Assembly (NCBI GenBank): GCA_037129695.1
Contig: JBAXUL010000066.1
Coordinates: 1 to 21,462, forward strand
Direction of reading: 5' to 3'
Length of the DNA stretch: 21,462 bases
From: CAINVV01 sp037129695
GTDB taxonomy: Bacteria > Bacteroidota > Bacteroidia > Bacteroidales > Prolixibacteraceae
The position numbers and the translations under genes were made by a program. How positions within the stretch are numbered: the first letter of the stretch is position 1; each line of letters opens with the position of its first letter. Positions 8,681-16,238 of the stretch are shown here, in pieces. The notes beneath the pieces were generated by a model. The model saw only the letters and a program-made list of their open reading frames with translations. It was not told where the DNA came from and ran no database searches.

Positions 8681-9474
8681 CGAAGGTTTTCTTTGATATG
8701 GATAAAACTAAATGGTGCCCATGGGCCTGATGTTTCGATAAAAAAACCGGATTGGGTGAATTTATCGCTCATTTCATCTACCACCGTTTTCAGCCGGTTG
8801 ACATCGGCTTGGTGGATCAGAAAGGAGGCATTCAGGATCATGTTGTCTTCCCTGCCTGTAAACTCTTTGGGAAGCAAATTATTGAGATTGGTTGCCTTAC
8901 TCAGATTTTCAATTTCATTGAAATATTCCTGTCCATATTTTTTGCAAATCCGGTCCATTTCATTTTCGATCAGATCCGATTTTTTTCTCTTCAGAAGAAA
9001 AGCTTTTCCGGGCGAACTTGCCATGATTTGTTTTTCAAGCTCAGCAGCCTCCTCGCTAAGTTCATCAATTTTTTCCTTGAGTGATTTCCTGTCGCAATAA
9101 ATTTTAACGGACCATTCCTCCATGCCATTGATGTGCAATAAATTTTCAGCCAGGGAATCAGAATAATCATGGATGAATTTCTGCAGGCTATTTTCGGAAT
9201 GAAAAATCGTGCCAAATTTAAACGGGATGACTGAGGCCTGAGCCATGAGCATATTGTTTACCCTGACATGTTCGCGGGCATTTCTTTCCAGCCAGTCCAT
9301 ATCCGACAGATTGCTTTTGAAGTTCTCTTCCGAAAATTCTTCTGCAGAAACATACTTCATGACCACGTGAAAATCACCAAATACCAGAGACTTAAGACTT
9401 ATGGAGTCTGCGGATTCAGAAAACTCAGGCCGGATACCCGACAAGCAAAAAACATATATTAAATCTGGTGTCAT
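8677..9474 (-). CDS. gvpF/L: GvpF/GvpL family gas vesicle protein (copy 4)
   Basis: This 265-residue family member begins MTPDLIYVFC, has the central motif VIPFKFGTIF (82-91) and ends with the SGPWAPFSFIHI element. A long charged helical segment lies between them (about 125-185, rich in E and K). GvpF/L proteins are accessory proteins that contact GvpA and other minor Gvp proteins during assembly. The tryptophan-containing ending places it with the copy at 4852-5604. It follows the gvpO-like gene by 20 bases and overlaps the gvpM/S-type gene by four, so it is part of the coupled block. It has no visible Shine-Dalgarno sequence, unlike gvpO just upstream. Confidence 0.92.
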   Translation of the reverse strand: MTPDLIYVFCLSGIRPEFSESADSISLKSLVFGDFHVVMKYVSAEEFSEENFKSNLSDMDWLERNAREHVRVNNMLMAQASVIPFKFGTIFHSENSLQKFIHDYSDSLAENLLHINGMEEWSVKIYCDRKSLKEKIDELSEEAAELEKQIMASSPGKAFLLKRKKSDLIENEMDRICKKYGQEYFNEIENLSKATNLNNLLPKEFTGREDNMILNASFLIHQADVNRLKTVVDEMSDKFTQSGFFIETSGPWAPFSFIHIKENLR

Positions 9475-9494
9475 GAAAGTTGCATATAACTTGG

Positions 9495-9767
9495 TTATTG
9501 ATCTCCGCTGTCCATTCCATCAAAGGAACTAAGGCGTTCGAAAGCCGTAATGTCGAGATTTTCATCCATCTTGACAGAATAAAAAAGACGTACCTGTTTG
9601 GGAGGAAGGTTCATGGATTTCAAAAAGGAATCATCCTCATATACTTCGGCCACCGCACTCCAGATTTCCTTCAGTTTCTCAATTTTGATGACTGTTACAT
9701 CATAACAGGTAATGTTCTCCTTGAGAAAACTTACCACTGTTTTTTTCACATCAATGATATTGCTCAT
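9495..9767 (-). CDS. gvpO: GvpO-like gas vesicle protein
   Basis: The 90-residue protein has an N-terminal helix (about 4-17) followed by a mixed alpha/beta region. The order W-x-A-x-x-E-V-x-E (WSAVAEVYED), then VRLFYSVKMDENLDITAFERL, matches the layout of GvpO, where a tryptophan and glutamate-rich strand precede a YEV-type strand and a terminal arginine-containing strand. GvpO is a small protein needed for vesicle formation in haloarchaea; its mechanism is unclear. The C-terminal tail of typical GvpO is shorter or changed here, so the call is moderate. It has the best Shine-Dalgarno in the window (AAGGAGG, seven bases before the ATG) and overlaps the zinc-ribbon gene stop by four bases. Confidence 0.6.
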   Translation of the reverse strand: MSNIIDVKKTVVSFLKENITCYDVTVIKIEKLKEIWSAVAEVYEDDSFLKSMNLPPKQVRLFYSVKMDENLDITAFERLSSFDGMDSGDQ

Positions 9768-9982
9768 TTTTTGACCTCCTTATTGGTTTGTTGTGGGTTG
9801 CTAACTGAACCTCCCTTTTTCATGTTATTTCCGCATGTTGGGCAAAATTTATAATCGAACATAAACCGCCAGCTATTTCCGCAATTCGGGCACGAAATGT
9901 TGAATGGCTGCCCGCAATCCATGCAGAATTTCTCGTTTCCGCCCGTTGTTTTTTCACATTTTGGACATTTAAATGCACTCAT
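9764..9982 (-). CDS. Small double zinc-ribbon protein
   Basis: The 72-residue protein contains four CxxC pairs: CPKC, CMDC, CPNC and CPTC. Together they give two four-cysteine zinc ribbons in the first 55 residues, followed by a polar lysine-rich tail. The second ribbon contains aromatic residues (WRFMF). Similar zinc ribbons act in protein-protein or nucleic-acid contacts, so no precise function can be given. It lies between gvpG (15-base gap) and the gvpO-like gene (four-base overlap), and has a clear Shine-Dalgarno (AAAAGGAG, six bases before ATG). Its fixed place in the coupled block suggests it acts in vesicle assembly, perhaps as an adaptor, but this is inference. Confidence 0.82.
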   Translation of the reverse strand: MSAFKCPKCEKTTGGNEKFCMDCGQPFNISCPNCGNSWRFMFDYKFCPTCGNNMKKGGSVSNPQQTNKEVKK

Positions 9983-9997
9983 AATCTGCTCCTTTTC

Positions 9998-10234
9998 TTA
10001 TTTGTTAAGTTTCAATTCTCTTGCATGTTCCAATTGCTTCAGCAATTCATCTTCTCTTTTGTCATACTCTTCCTCGTCAATTTCATCCAGTTCGAACTTC
10101 AATTGCAAGGCCATTAACCTTTCTTTGATCGTGCCTTCATCCGACATCTCTTTCTCAATCACTTCATTTATTTTCTCGGCAAGGAAAATGACCCCTTTTA
10201 AAGGCGCAAGCAAAATATCATCAATGAGGAACAT
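9998..10234 (-). CDS. gvpG: Gas vesicle protein GvpG
   Basis: The 78-residue protein begins MFLIDDILLAPLKGVIFLAEKI, the standard GvpG opening, followed by an acidic helical region with EIDEEEYDKREDELLKQLE. GvpG is a small accessory protein that interacts with GvpF/L and GvpA during assembly. The length is usual. It is one base from the upstream gvpF/L stop and carries a good Shine-Dalgarno sequence (AAAGGAG, six bases before ATG). Placement next to gvpF/L genes is the standard order in bacterial clusters. Confidence 0.93.
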   Translation of the reverse strand: MFLIDDILLAPLKGVIFLAEKINEVIEKEMSDEGTIKERLMALQLKFELDEIDEEEYDKREDELLKQLEHARELKLNK

Positions 10235-10235
10235 A

Positions 10236-11021
10236 TCAGACTCCTTTCGTATTAATTGTCAGGTTAACAAAATTGTAGAGTGGCAAGGTGCCCACGTATT
10301 TAAATGTCATGAAACGGCTTAGATTTTCAGACAGATTATTCACCAATTCATCGAAAGCAGGTTCATTTCCGGATTTAATCAGAAAAGCTGCATTAAGAAT
10401 CATCATATCTCCGTAGTTATCGTTGATCTTCACATCATCCGACAAGGGAGTGAGTACATCAATGATGCTCTTCTTGTAATTTTCACTCTCTCTTTTCAAT
10501 GCTTCGGCCACCATCTCACCGATTTTAACCCGCTGATAATGTGTTTTATCCACCGGAAGATTCATGAGTTTGGCCCTGAGGGTTCTGATGTCGTCGTATT
10601 TTTCAATGATATCTTCATAGATCGCAGATTCCAGGCCCAGCACCTTAAGACCGAGTTCTTTCTTACCTTCCATTTTGGTAAGCATCTCATCGAATTTCTG
10701 ATAGTCCTTCTCAATGATCCTCAGTATTCCGGCATCATCGCTGTGTTCAGAAATCGTCGAAAAACGCACGGGAAGAACCGTAAAATTCTTCATTACTTCC
10801 TCAAGCACTTTCTCGTGAGCGATCATATTTAGCCGCCTGGCTTCGTAAATCACAATAGGAGAACTGCTGACGATGGCTGAGACACCGTTGTAAGTAACCG
10901 AATAAACGCTGTCAGCCCTTTTCCCAATTCCAATCGGGCCGAAATCAAGCGGTTCGGAATTCCTGATAATTCCATATATGTATTTTCCTTCTTTAGGAAT
11001 TTCCGGTTCGTTGCTCATCAT
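10236..11021 (-). CDS. gvpF/L: GvpF/GvpL family gas vesicle protein (copy 3)
   Basis: The protein has GKYIYGIIRN near its start, the central LPVRFSTIS motif and a C-terminal VGTLPLYNFVNL element. These mark it as GvpF/L, an accessory protein that binds GvpA during assembly. The frame extends upstream to a GTG at 11054 that would overlap the preceding gene by 13 bases. I chose the ATG at 11021 (261 residues) because it removes the overlap and gives a leader similar in length to its relatives; the ATG at 11018 is equally possible. The ending lacks the tryptophan found in copies 4 and 5. It is followed one base later by gvpG. Confidence 0.9.
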   Translation of the reverse strand: MMSNEPEIPKEGKYIYGIIRNSEPLDFGPIGIGKRADSVYSVTYNGVSAIVSSSPIVIYEARRLNMIAHEKVLEEVMKNFTVLPVRFSTISEHSDDAGILRIIEKDYQKFDEMLTKMEGKKELGLKVLGLESAIYEDIIEKYDDIRTLRAKLMNLPVDKTHYQRVKIGEMVAEALKRESENYKKSIIDVLTPLSDDVKINDNYGDMMILNAAFLIKSGNEPAFDELVNNLSENLSRFMTFKYVGTLPLYNFVNLTINTKGV

Positions 11022-11041
11022 ATTCTGTTTAATAAATTCGT

Positions 11042-11815
11042 TTACAATTCCCACTTTTCGGGGAAAATTTTCAGATCGATGTAATTAAAAATAGGCAATT
11101 GGGCGGTATAGACAAAATCGCTGCGTCCTTCAAATTTAACTCCCAGATCGGCCATGATGTGATCAAATTCAACCTCACGTCCGCTGTTTACCAGAAAAGC
11201 GGTGTTCATGAACATGGCATCGCCGTTCGTTTTATTTAGTTTATAATTGAAAACGGATCTTCTAAAAGCATCGATAATGGTTTCAGTCTCAACTTCTTTT
11301 TTTTTTGCAAGGGCAAGTTTCACCAGGTTCCCGGCCTCAATAATCTTTAAATCCTGATCTTCCTTCTTATCCAATTTCTCAATTTCCGCTCTGATCTTTT
11401 GAAGTTCCGTATTTTCCTTGTCGATCTCCTTATAAATCAAACTCATATTTTTCCAAATCCCCCTTACATTGAGTTCAACTTTATTCTCAAACTGCCTGAG
11501 CAATTCCATAAACTCGCTGTACCTCCGGTTCAAAAGATTCCGTATTTCATCCGGAGTGGCTGCAATGGTACCAAAACGTATGGGCAGAACACTTTTAAAT
11601 TCTTTCATTACTGCCTCAATTACCTGCTGATGTGCCATCAGATTCTCCGGATTGACCACCAACTTACTGATTGGGTGATCGCTAACCACCATACATAAAC
11701 CATCAAATCCGATGGTGGATACCAGATCGCCTCGCCCGCCGACTCCGATTGGTCCCAGATTGACATCATAATCAGATATGATGATGCAATAAATATATTT
11801 CCCGTCACGTTGCAT
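11042..11815 (-). CDS. gvpF/L: GvpF/GvpL family gas vesicle protein (copy 2)
   Basis: The 257-residue protein opens with GKYIYCIIIS, carries VLPIRFGTI at about 76-84 and ends TAQLPIFNYIDLKI, which together define GvpF/L. A central charged helix (about 130-180, with EKLDKKEDQDLK) forms a likely coiled coil. It is most like the neighbouring copy at 10236-11021 in its opening (GKYIY, then a LGPIGVG-type turn), suggesting a tandem duplication. The start lies one base after the stop of the J-domain gene, with AAAGGAG four bases before the ATG, partly within the upstream coding end, which fits translational coupling. Confidence 0.92.
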   Translation of the reverse strand: MQRDGKYIYCIIISDYDVNLGPIGVGGRGDLVSTIGFDGLCMVVSDHPISKLVVNPENLMAHQQVIEAVMKEFKSVLPIRFGTIAATPDEIRNLLNRRYSEFMELLRQFENKVELNVRGIWKNMSLIYKEIDKENTELQKIRAEIEKLDKKEDQDLKIIEAGNLVKLALAKKKEVETETIIDAFRRSVFNYKLNKTNGDAMFMNTAFLVNSGREVEFDHIMADLGVKFEGRSDFVYTAQLPIFNYIDLKIFPEKWEL

Positions 11816-11816
11816 A

Positions 11817-12857
11817 TTACTCCTTTATTTTTACCAAAATCAAATTTCCAATCTCATTTTCTTTTGTTTGAACCATCATTTGTTCATTGAGCGAACGTCT
11901 CAATACTTCTGAATATTCGATCAGTGTCCGGTAAGCTTTTTTAATCTGGTTAAAATGATCCTCATTACCGATACTTTGATTGACATCCGGATGAAATTCT
12001 TTTGCCTTTTCCTGAAAGGCTCTTTTGATGTCGGCATCCGAACATATTTCATCGATTCCCAATTTTTCTCTGGCAAGCAAAACCTGATTCTTATCGAGTT
12101 CTTTCACTTCCAGGGTATAAAAGCTATAACAAGGCAATGGACCAACCAATTTGAATTTCAACATCCCATTATATTTTTCATCCAACTTGTCAATAACCTG
12201 CTCAAATTTCTCCCTCTTGCTCCGGCTGACAAGGAAAGCAGAATTGATAATCATCTGCACATTCATTACTTCATGCATTTTGATGTCTATCGTTGATGCA
12301 GATAAGGCTTCGAGGATATCCAGTTCAATTCTGGTATTTCTTTCTTTGATTTTTTCCTCCATCAACATTCCGATTTTGACCTGATCAAGTTGTGAAATCG
12401 CATCCGACTTGGCCATTATCTCCTCTTTCATCGCTGTGATCTCAGGATCGGCGGCGATCTCAGGGATCGATCCGATGAAGTCATCCCAGGTGACAACGAG
12501 GTCTATTTCTGTCAGATTCAAAATTTTATTCAGGCTATCGACCATCAAATCGTGACCGTTTGCCAGTATGTTGTAAACATCGTTCCTTGAATTAACAATC
12601 GTCCCAAGTTGCATCGGGATCAGCATATTAAACCCCTTGACCATTAACTCCTCAATCGTTCGCTGATGGTCGACAAGCAAATGTCCCAGCGCTTCCCTGT
12701 CGGGGTTATCAAAAATCACTTTCTCCCGGTCTGAAACAATAGCTGATATCTTTTGGTAAGGGATCGTGTAAACATCCAGGTTCTCAAATGAACCCAACAT
12801 ATCTGCATTGTAGAAATTTGGTATTATTCCGTAGATATATATTCCTTTGGTTGACAT
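11817..12857 (-). CDS. gvpF/L: GvpF/L fused to a C-terminal J domain (DnaJ-like co-chaperone)
   Basis: The first 250 residues are a GvpF/L protein: GIYIYGIIPN near the start, LIPMQLGTIV at 79-88 and VGPLPCYSFYTLEV at about 238-251. Residues about 258-322 form a J domain. It shows a helix-I region ending in LGID, then helix II (IKRAFQEKAKEF), the invariant HPD at 289-291 and helix III with FNQIKKAYRTL. The HPD motif is the contact that stimulates Hsp70 ATPase. No G/F-rich region or zinc fingers follow; about 24 residues complete the protein. Length is 346 residues compared with about 250-270 for its paralogues. The frame is continuous, so this is a true fusion in the sequence. It starts 12 bases after the CDC48-like gene. 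It probably brings the cluster DnaK (2647-4449) to GvpA-containing assemblies; this is inference. Confidence 0.93.
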   Translation of the reverse strand: MSTKGIYIYGIIPNFYNADMLGSFENLDVYTIPYQKISAIVSDREKVIFDNPDREALGHLLVDHQRTIEELMVKGFNMLIPMQLGTIVNSRNDVYNILANGHDLMVDSLNKILNLTEIDLVVTWDDFIGSIPEIAADPEITAMKEEIMAKSDAISQLDQVKIGMLMEEKIKERNTRIELDILEALSASTIDIKMHEVMNVQMIINSAFLVSRSKREKFEQVIDKLDEKYNGMLKFKLVGPLPCYSFYTLEVKELDKNQVLLAREKLGIDEICSDADIKRAFQEKAKEFHPDVNQSIGNEDHFNQIKKAYRTLIEYSEVLRRSLNEQMMVQTKENEIGNLILVKIKE

Positions 12858-12869
12858 ACAATTGCGGTT

Positions 12870-15029
12870 TTATTTTTTGGTTGAATTCTGGTTAAGAACA
12901 AGTTGAATGGCCTGGTCAAAATGGCTTTCGAGAATACTGATATCCTCCTTTTTCTCAGAATTTTGATTCCGGTTCTTGTCAATATACTTGCGTATTGCGA
13001 GCATTGCAGCTTTCCTGCAAATAAATTCAATGTCTGATCCGGTAAGACCTTCGGTTTTTGCAGCCAGTTGATCCAGGTGTACTTTTTTTGAAATTGGCTT
13101 TTTGCGCGTATGGATACCGAATATCATTTCGCGGGTTTTTGCATCAGGCAGAGGTAGTTCGAACATCAGATCGAACCTGCCGCTTCTCAGAAGAGCCGGA
13201 TCAATCAGATCTATCCTGTTGGTAGCAGCCAGAACGATCACGCCTCTCATGTCTTCGATTCCATCCATTTCGGTAAGAAACTGGCCGATCACCCTTTCAA
13301 TCACCCCGGACCCGGAACCATCCTCGGTACGGCGTGGCGTAAGGCTGTCAATTTCATCCAGAAACAGTATACAGGGCGAAGCCTGCTTGGCCATGCGGAA
13401 CAGTTCCCGGACTCCCTTTTCAGATTCCCCGATGAAACGGCTTAAAATCTGCGGACCCTTGACGGAAATGAAATTAACACCACTTTCGCTGGCCAGTGCC
13501 TTTGCCAGATAGGTTTTTCCTGTTCCCGGCTTACCATAGAGAATAATTCCCTTGGGTGGCTTGGTATCGGCTTTCTTAAACAGATCGGCATATTTCAGTG
13601 GCCACTCCACGGTTTCTTTTAAGGCTTCCTTGATATCATCCAGTCCACCAACATCCTCCCATTTCACATCAGGAACCTCAACGAAAACCTCCCTGATTGC
13701 AGACGGCTCAACCTCTTTCAGCGCATCCATGAAGTTATCCATGGTCACTTCAAGGGATATTAAGAGTTCGTAGGGAATTTCAGCCTGCTCAAAATCTATC
13801 TGAGGCAGGATCTTCCGCAAGGCGGTCATGGCGGCCTCCCTGGCAAGGGCCTCTAAATCAGCCCCTACAAAGCCATGCGTAATCTCTGAGAGCTTTTCCA
13901 TGTCCACATCAAGTGACAATGGAATTCCCCTCGTATGAATCAGCAAAATCTCAAGCCGTCCTTTCTTATCCGGAATGGAAATTGATATTTCGCGGTCAAA
14001 TCTCCCCGGTCTTCTCAGCGCCGGATCGATCGCGTTGGGTATGTTGGTCGCTCCGATCACAATCACTTTGCCTCTCGACTCCAACCCGTCCATCAACGAC
14101 AACAGCTGGGCGACCACACGCTTTTCTACCTGTTTTTCGCCACCCATATCTTCGCGTTTGGGAGCAATGGCGTCAATTTCATCAATAAAGATAATGGCAG
14201 GCGAATGCTGCTGCGCTTCTTCAAAAATCTTACGAATGCGGCCTTCGCTTTCTCCATAATATTTGCCCATAATTTCAGGTCCGGAAATACTGATAAAGTA
14301 AGCATCAGTCTCATGGGCCACCGCCCTGACAATAAGGGTTTTCCCTGTACCGGGAGGGCCATACATAAAAACACCCTTGGGTGCCTGAATGCCCAGCCGC
14401 TCGAAAATTTCGGGGTACTTGAGAGGCAACTCAATCATTTCGCGGATCCGTTGAACCTGGGTTCCAAGTCCGCCGATATCTTCATAGGATATCTTCCGCT
14501 TTTGTTCTCCGGCCTGTTTGGCCAGTTCCAGCTGAAAAGTTGTGTTTGGGTGAATGAGAACTACCCCTTCAGGCACAGTACCTGTGATGGTATAATCCAC
14601 AGAACGCGATCCGAACAAATTGGCCCTGACTTTATCTCCCTTTAATGCAGGCAAGCCATTGATGAGAGATCCAATGTATTTGGCATCATCCGCTTTGAAC
14701 AGCGAACCGGAAGTAGTATCGGGTTTAAGCTTGATTTTTGTTGCCTGCCGGCAGTCGGTAACGGTAAGTTTAATCTTTTCATCGATTCCTGTTTGCGCAT
14801 TTTCCCTTGTAATTCCATCAATCTGGATAATTGCTTTTCCACGATCTTCAGGGTAGCAAGGCAATATTTTAACGGGTGTTGAGCGTTTGCCCTCAATCAG
14901 AATGATATTGCCGCTTTCAATTCCAAGCAACTTCATTTCCGCAGGATCAATGCGAGCGATGGCTCTGCCTACATCTTTGACGAGCGCTTCCTTCGCACGT
15001 AAAACCAATTCTTTCTTACTCGTTGTCAT
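12870..15029 (-). CDS. CDC48/VAT-type double AAA+ ATPase
   Basis: The 719-residue protein has the p97/CDC48 layout. An N-terminal double-psi barrel-like domain (about 5-165) is followed by D1 with Walker A GPPGTGKT at 224-231 and Walker B IIFIDEID at 279-286. D2 has Walker A GKPGTGKT at 499-506 and Walker B ILFLDEID at 554-561. The D1 pore loop is KYYGES, aromatic as in archaeal VAT and unlike eukaryotic p97. Arginine-finger segments (RRPGRFD and RSGRFD) are present. These proteins form hexamers that unfold or remodel protein complexes. D2 has a lysine in place of the usual proline in Walker A position two. It begins three bases after the ArsA-like gene and lies directly before the J-domain gvpF/L. 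Inside a gvp cluster it may dismantle misassembled shells or extract minor proteins; this is inference. Confidence 0.94.
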   Translation of the reverse strand: MTTSKKELVLRAKEALVKDVGRAIARIDPAEMKLLGIESGNIILIEGKRSTPVKILPCYPEDRGKAIIQIDGITRENAQTGIDEKIKLTVTDCRQATKIKLKPDTTSGSLFKADDAKYIGSLINGLPALKGDKVRANLFGSRSVDYTITGTVPEGVVLIHPNTTFQLELAKQAGEQKRKISYEDIGGLGTQVQRIREMIELPLKYPEIFERLGIQAPKGVFMYGPPGTGKTLIVRAVAHETDAYFISISGPEIMGKYYGESEGRIRKIFEEAQQHSPAIIFIDEIDAIAPKREDMGGEKQVEKRVVAQLLSLMDGLESRGKVIVIGATNIPNAIDPALRRPGRFDREISISIPDKKGRLEILLIHTRGIPLSLDVDMEKLSEITHGFVGADLEALAREAAMTALRKILPQIDFEQAEIPYELLISLEVTMDNFMDALKEVEPSAIREVFVEVPDVKWEDVGGLDDIKEALKETVEWPLKYADLFKKADTKPPKGIILYGKPGTGKTYLAKALASESGVNFISVKGPQILSRFIGESEKGVRELFRMAKQASPCILFLDEIDSLTPRRTEDGSGSGVIERVIGQFLTEMDGIEDMRGVIVLAATNRIDLIDPALLRSGRFDLMFELPLPDAKTREMIFGIHTRKKPISKKVHLDQLAAKTEGLTGSDIEFICRKAAMLAIRKYIDKNRNQNSEKKEDISILESHFDQAIQLVLNQNSTKK

Positions 15030-15032
15030 CGC

Positions 15033-16007
15033 TTATTCGTGGTTTAAATGTTCTCCAAACAAACTAACCTTCAGCAGGTTCAATGAATCCAGCCCTTTGA
15101 TTTCTTCACTAAAAACAGGAACTTCTATTATATTGAAATCAATGAAAAGTTGATTGACCTGTTCCAAATAGGGCTGTTGACCGGCTTGTCTCCTTTTGCA
15201 AAAATCGCATCCGTCAGAAATCATCACATGGTTGACAATGATCTGATGAGGGACTATTCCCGACACTTCCAAATCTGTAAGTAACCTGACCGTTTCAGAA
15301 ATTGCCATCGACTCAGGAATACAAACAGGAATAAATTCACATTTGGATTGATTGTGCAAAATATTTTCAATTCTTTTGACCGTTTTCTTGAGGCTCAGCA
15401 GCAGGCTGTCTACATCATCGATTTGATACGAACCGGCGAAACTGGTTACCATATACCGGTATTTCCATCTCATTTTTGAGGCAACTTTGATCCAGGCATC
15501 CAATAATTTAGGGGAAGAAATCAGTCTGAGGGCATGACCGGTAGGTGCGGTATCAACCACATACTTATCGTATTGGCCTTCCTCAATAAAATCAATGATG
15601 GTCTTAAAACTCATGATCTCATCAATACCGGGAATCGTCAAAGTCAGCATGTCCTCGATATCTTCATTGTCGAGGCTGGTTGAGGTTTCCAGGAGCTTTT
15701 TGAGTTCTTTCTGGTGGGCTGTTTTAAATGTGGCCATCGCCTCATCTGCAACGACCTCAATGGCCGAAAGGTTGCCGGTACCTCCTACCTGAACAACCTT
15801 AAAACCAATCTGCAGTTCCAGACAATCTGATACTGAATGGGCAGGATCTGTTGAAATGAGCAAAGTTCTGAAGTTCTCCGACAAAGCAATTGCCGTCGCA
15901 ACGGCGCAACTGGTTTTTCCAACTCCACCTTTTCCCCCGAAGATGATTAATTGAAGGTCGTCGTTATCTAATCCAGTCAGCTTCATTTGTTTATTTTTAT
16001 TTTTCAA
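15033..16007 (-). CDS. ArsA/Get3-type ATPase
   Basis: The 324-residue protein has the deviant Walker A GGKGGVGKT (24-32), switch I STDPAHS (52-58) and switch II DTAPTGH (152-158), as in ArsA/Get3. It also has a CDFC pair at 267-270 followed by KRRQ, at the position where Get3-type proteins hold the CxxC that binds zinc between two subunits. Residues 160-200 may correspond to the client-binding helices. Get3 shields hydrophobic tail-anchored proteins, while ArsA drives arsenite export. No arsenic genes are nearby, so the chaperone-like role fits better: binding of hydrophobic GvpA-family proteins is plausible but inferred. It opens a unit after a 231-base gap. An alternative start is the ATG at codon 8. 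The leader is A-rich, without Shine-Dalgarno. Confidence 0.92.
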   Translation of the reverse strand: MKNKNKQMKLTGLDNDDLQLIIFGGKGGVGKTSCAVATAIALSENFRTLLISTDPAHSVSDCLELQIGFKVVQVGGTGNLSAIEVVADEAMATFKTAHQKELKKLLETSTSLDNEDIEDMLTLTIPGIDEIMSFKTIIDFIEEGQYDKYVVDTAPTGHALRLISSPKLLDAWIKVASKMRWKYRYMVTSFAGSYQIDDVDSLLLSLKKTVKRIENILHNQSKCEFIPVCIPESMAISETVRLLTDLEVSGIVPHQIIVNHVMISDGCDFCKRRQAGQQPYLEQVNQLFIDFNIIEVPVFSEEIKGLDSLNLLKVSLFGEHLNHE

Positions 16008-16238
16008 AGGTCAAATGGAATCGATGATCGGCGAAGCCCATAGCCACTAAGTCATTTTCGGTTGATGAAAACCAATTCTTGTGGGTATTTCATTCGGTGT
16101 TTGATTGCTTGATACATCCTATCCGAATCAAAGATCGTTGTTGTATTCCCATTTTATCTGTCATTAAACGCCAGTTTCCAAATATCCGGGATCCGGGGGA
16201 AAGGACGAATCTTTCGTGATCTGTCCGATCTATTTGAT
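16008..16238. other. Largest intergenic gap (gvpH to ArsA-like gene)
   Basis: This 231-base stretch separates gvpH from the ArsA-like gene and contains no convincing gene. It holds a tandem ATCCGGG (16184-16197) and a tandem GATCTATTT (16227-16244) that runs into the gvpH stop. I found no rho-independent terminator or clear Bacteroidota promoter pair. Its size, compared with the near-zero spacing elsewhere, makes it the best candidate for an internal transcription start for the ATPase and gvpF/L block. Confidence 0.5.

Noticed and set aside
8693..9100. Plus-strand frame of 135 codons rich in serine
   Set aside because: Antisense to gvpF/L copy 4, whose conserved motifs are clear.
13102..13512. 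Plus-strand frame of 136 codons
   Set aside because: Antisense to the second AAA+ domain of the CDC48-type gene; a codon-bias shadow without family features.
15033..16007. Arsenite efflux ATPase role
   Set aside because: No arsenite transporter, arsenate reductase or ArsR gene is present, and the length and single ATPase domain with CxxC fit the Get3-like class better.
16008..16238. Bacteroidota promoter (TTTG and TAnnTTTG boxes) upstream of the ArsA-like gene
   Set aside because: I found TTTG-like pieces but no pair with correct boxes and spacing on the minus strand.
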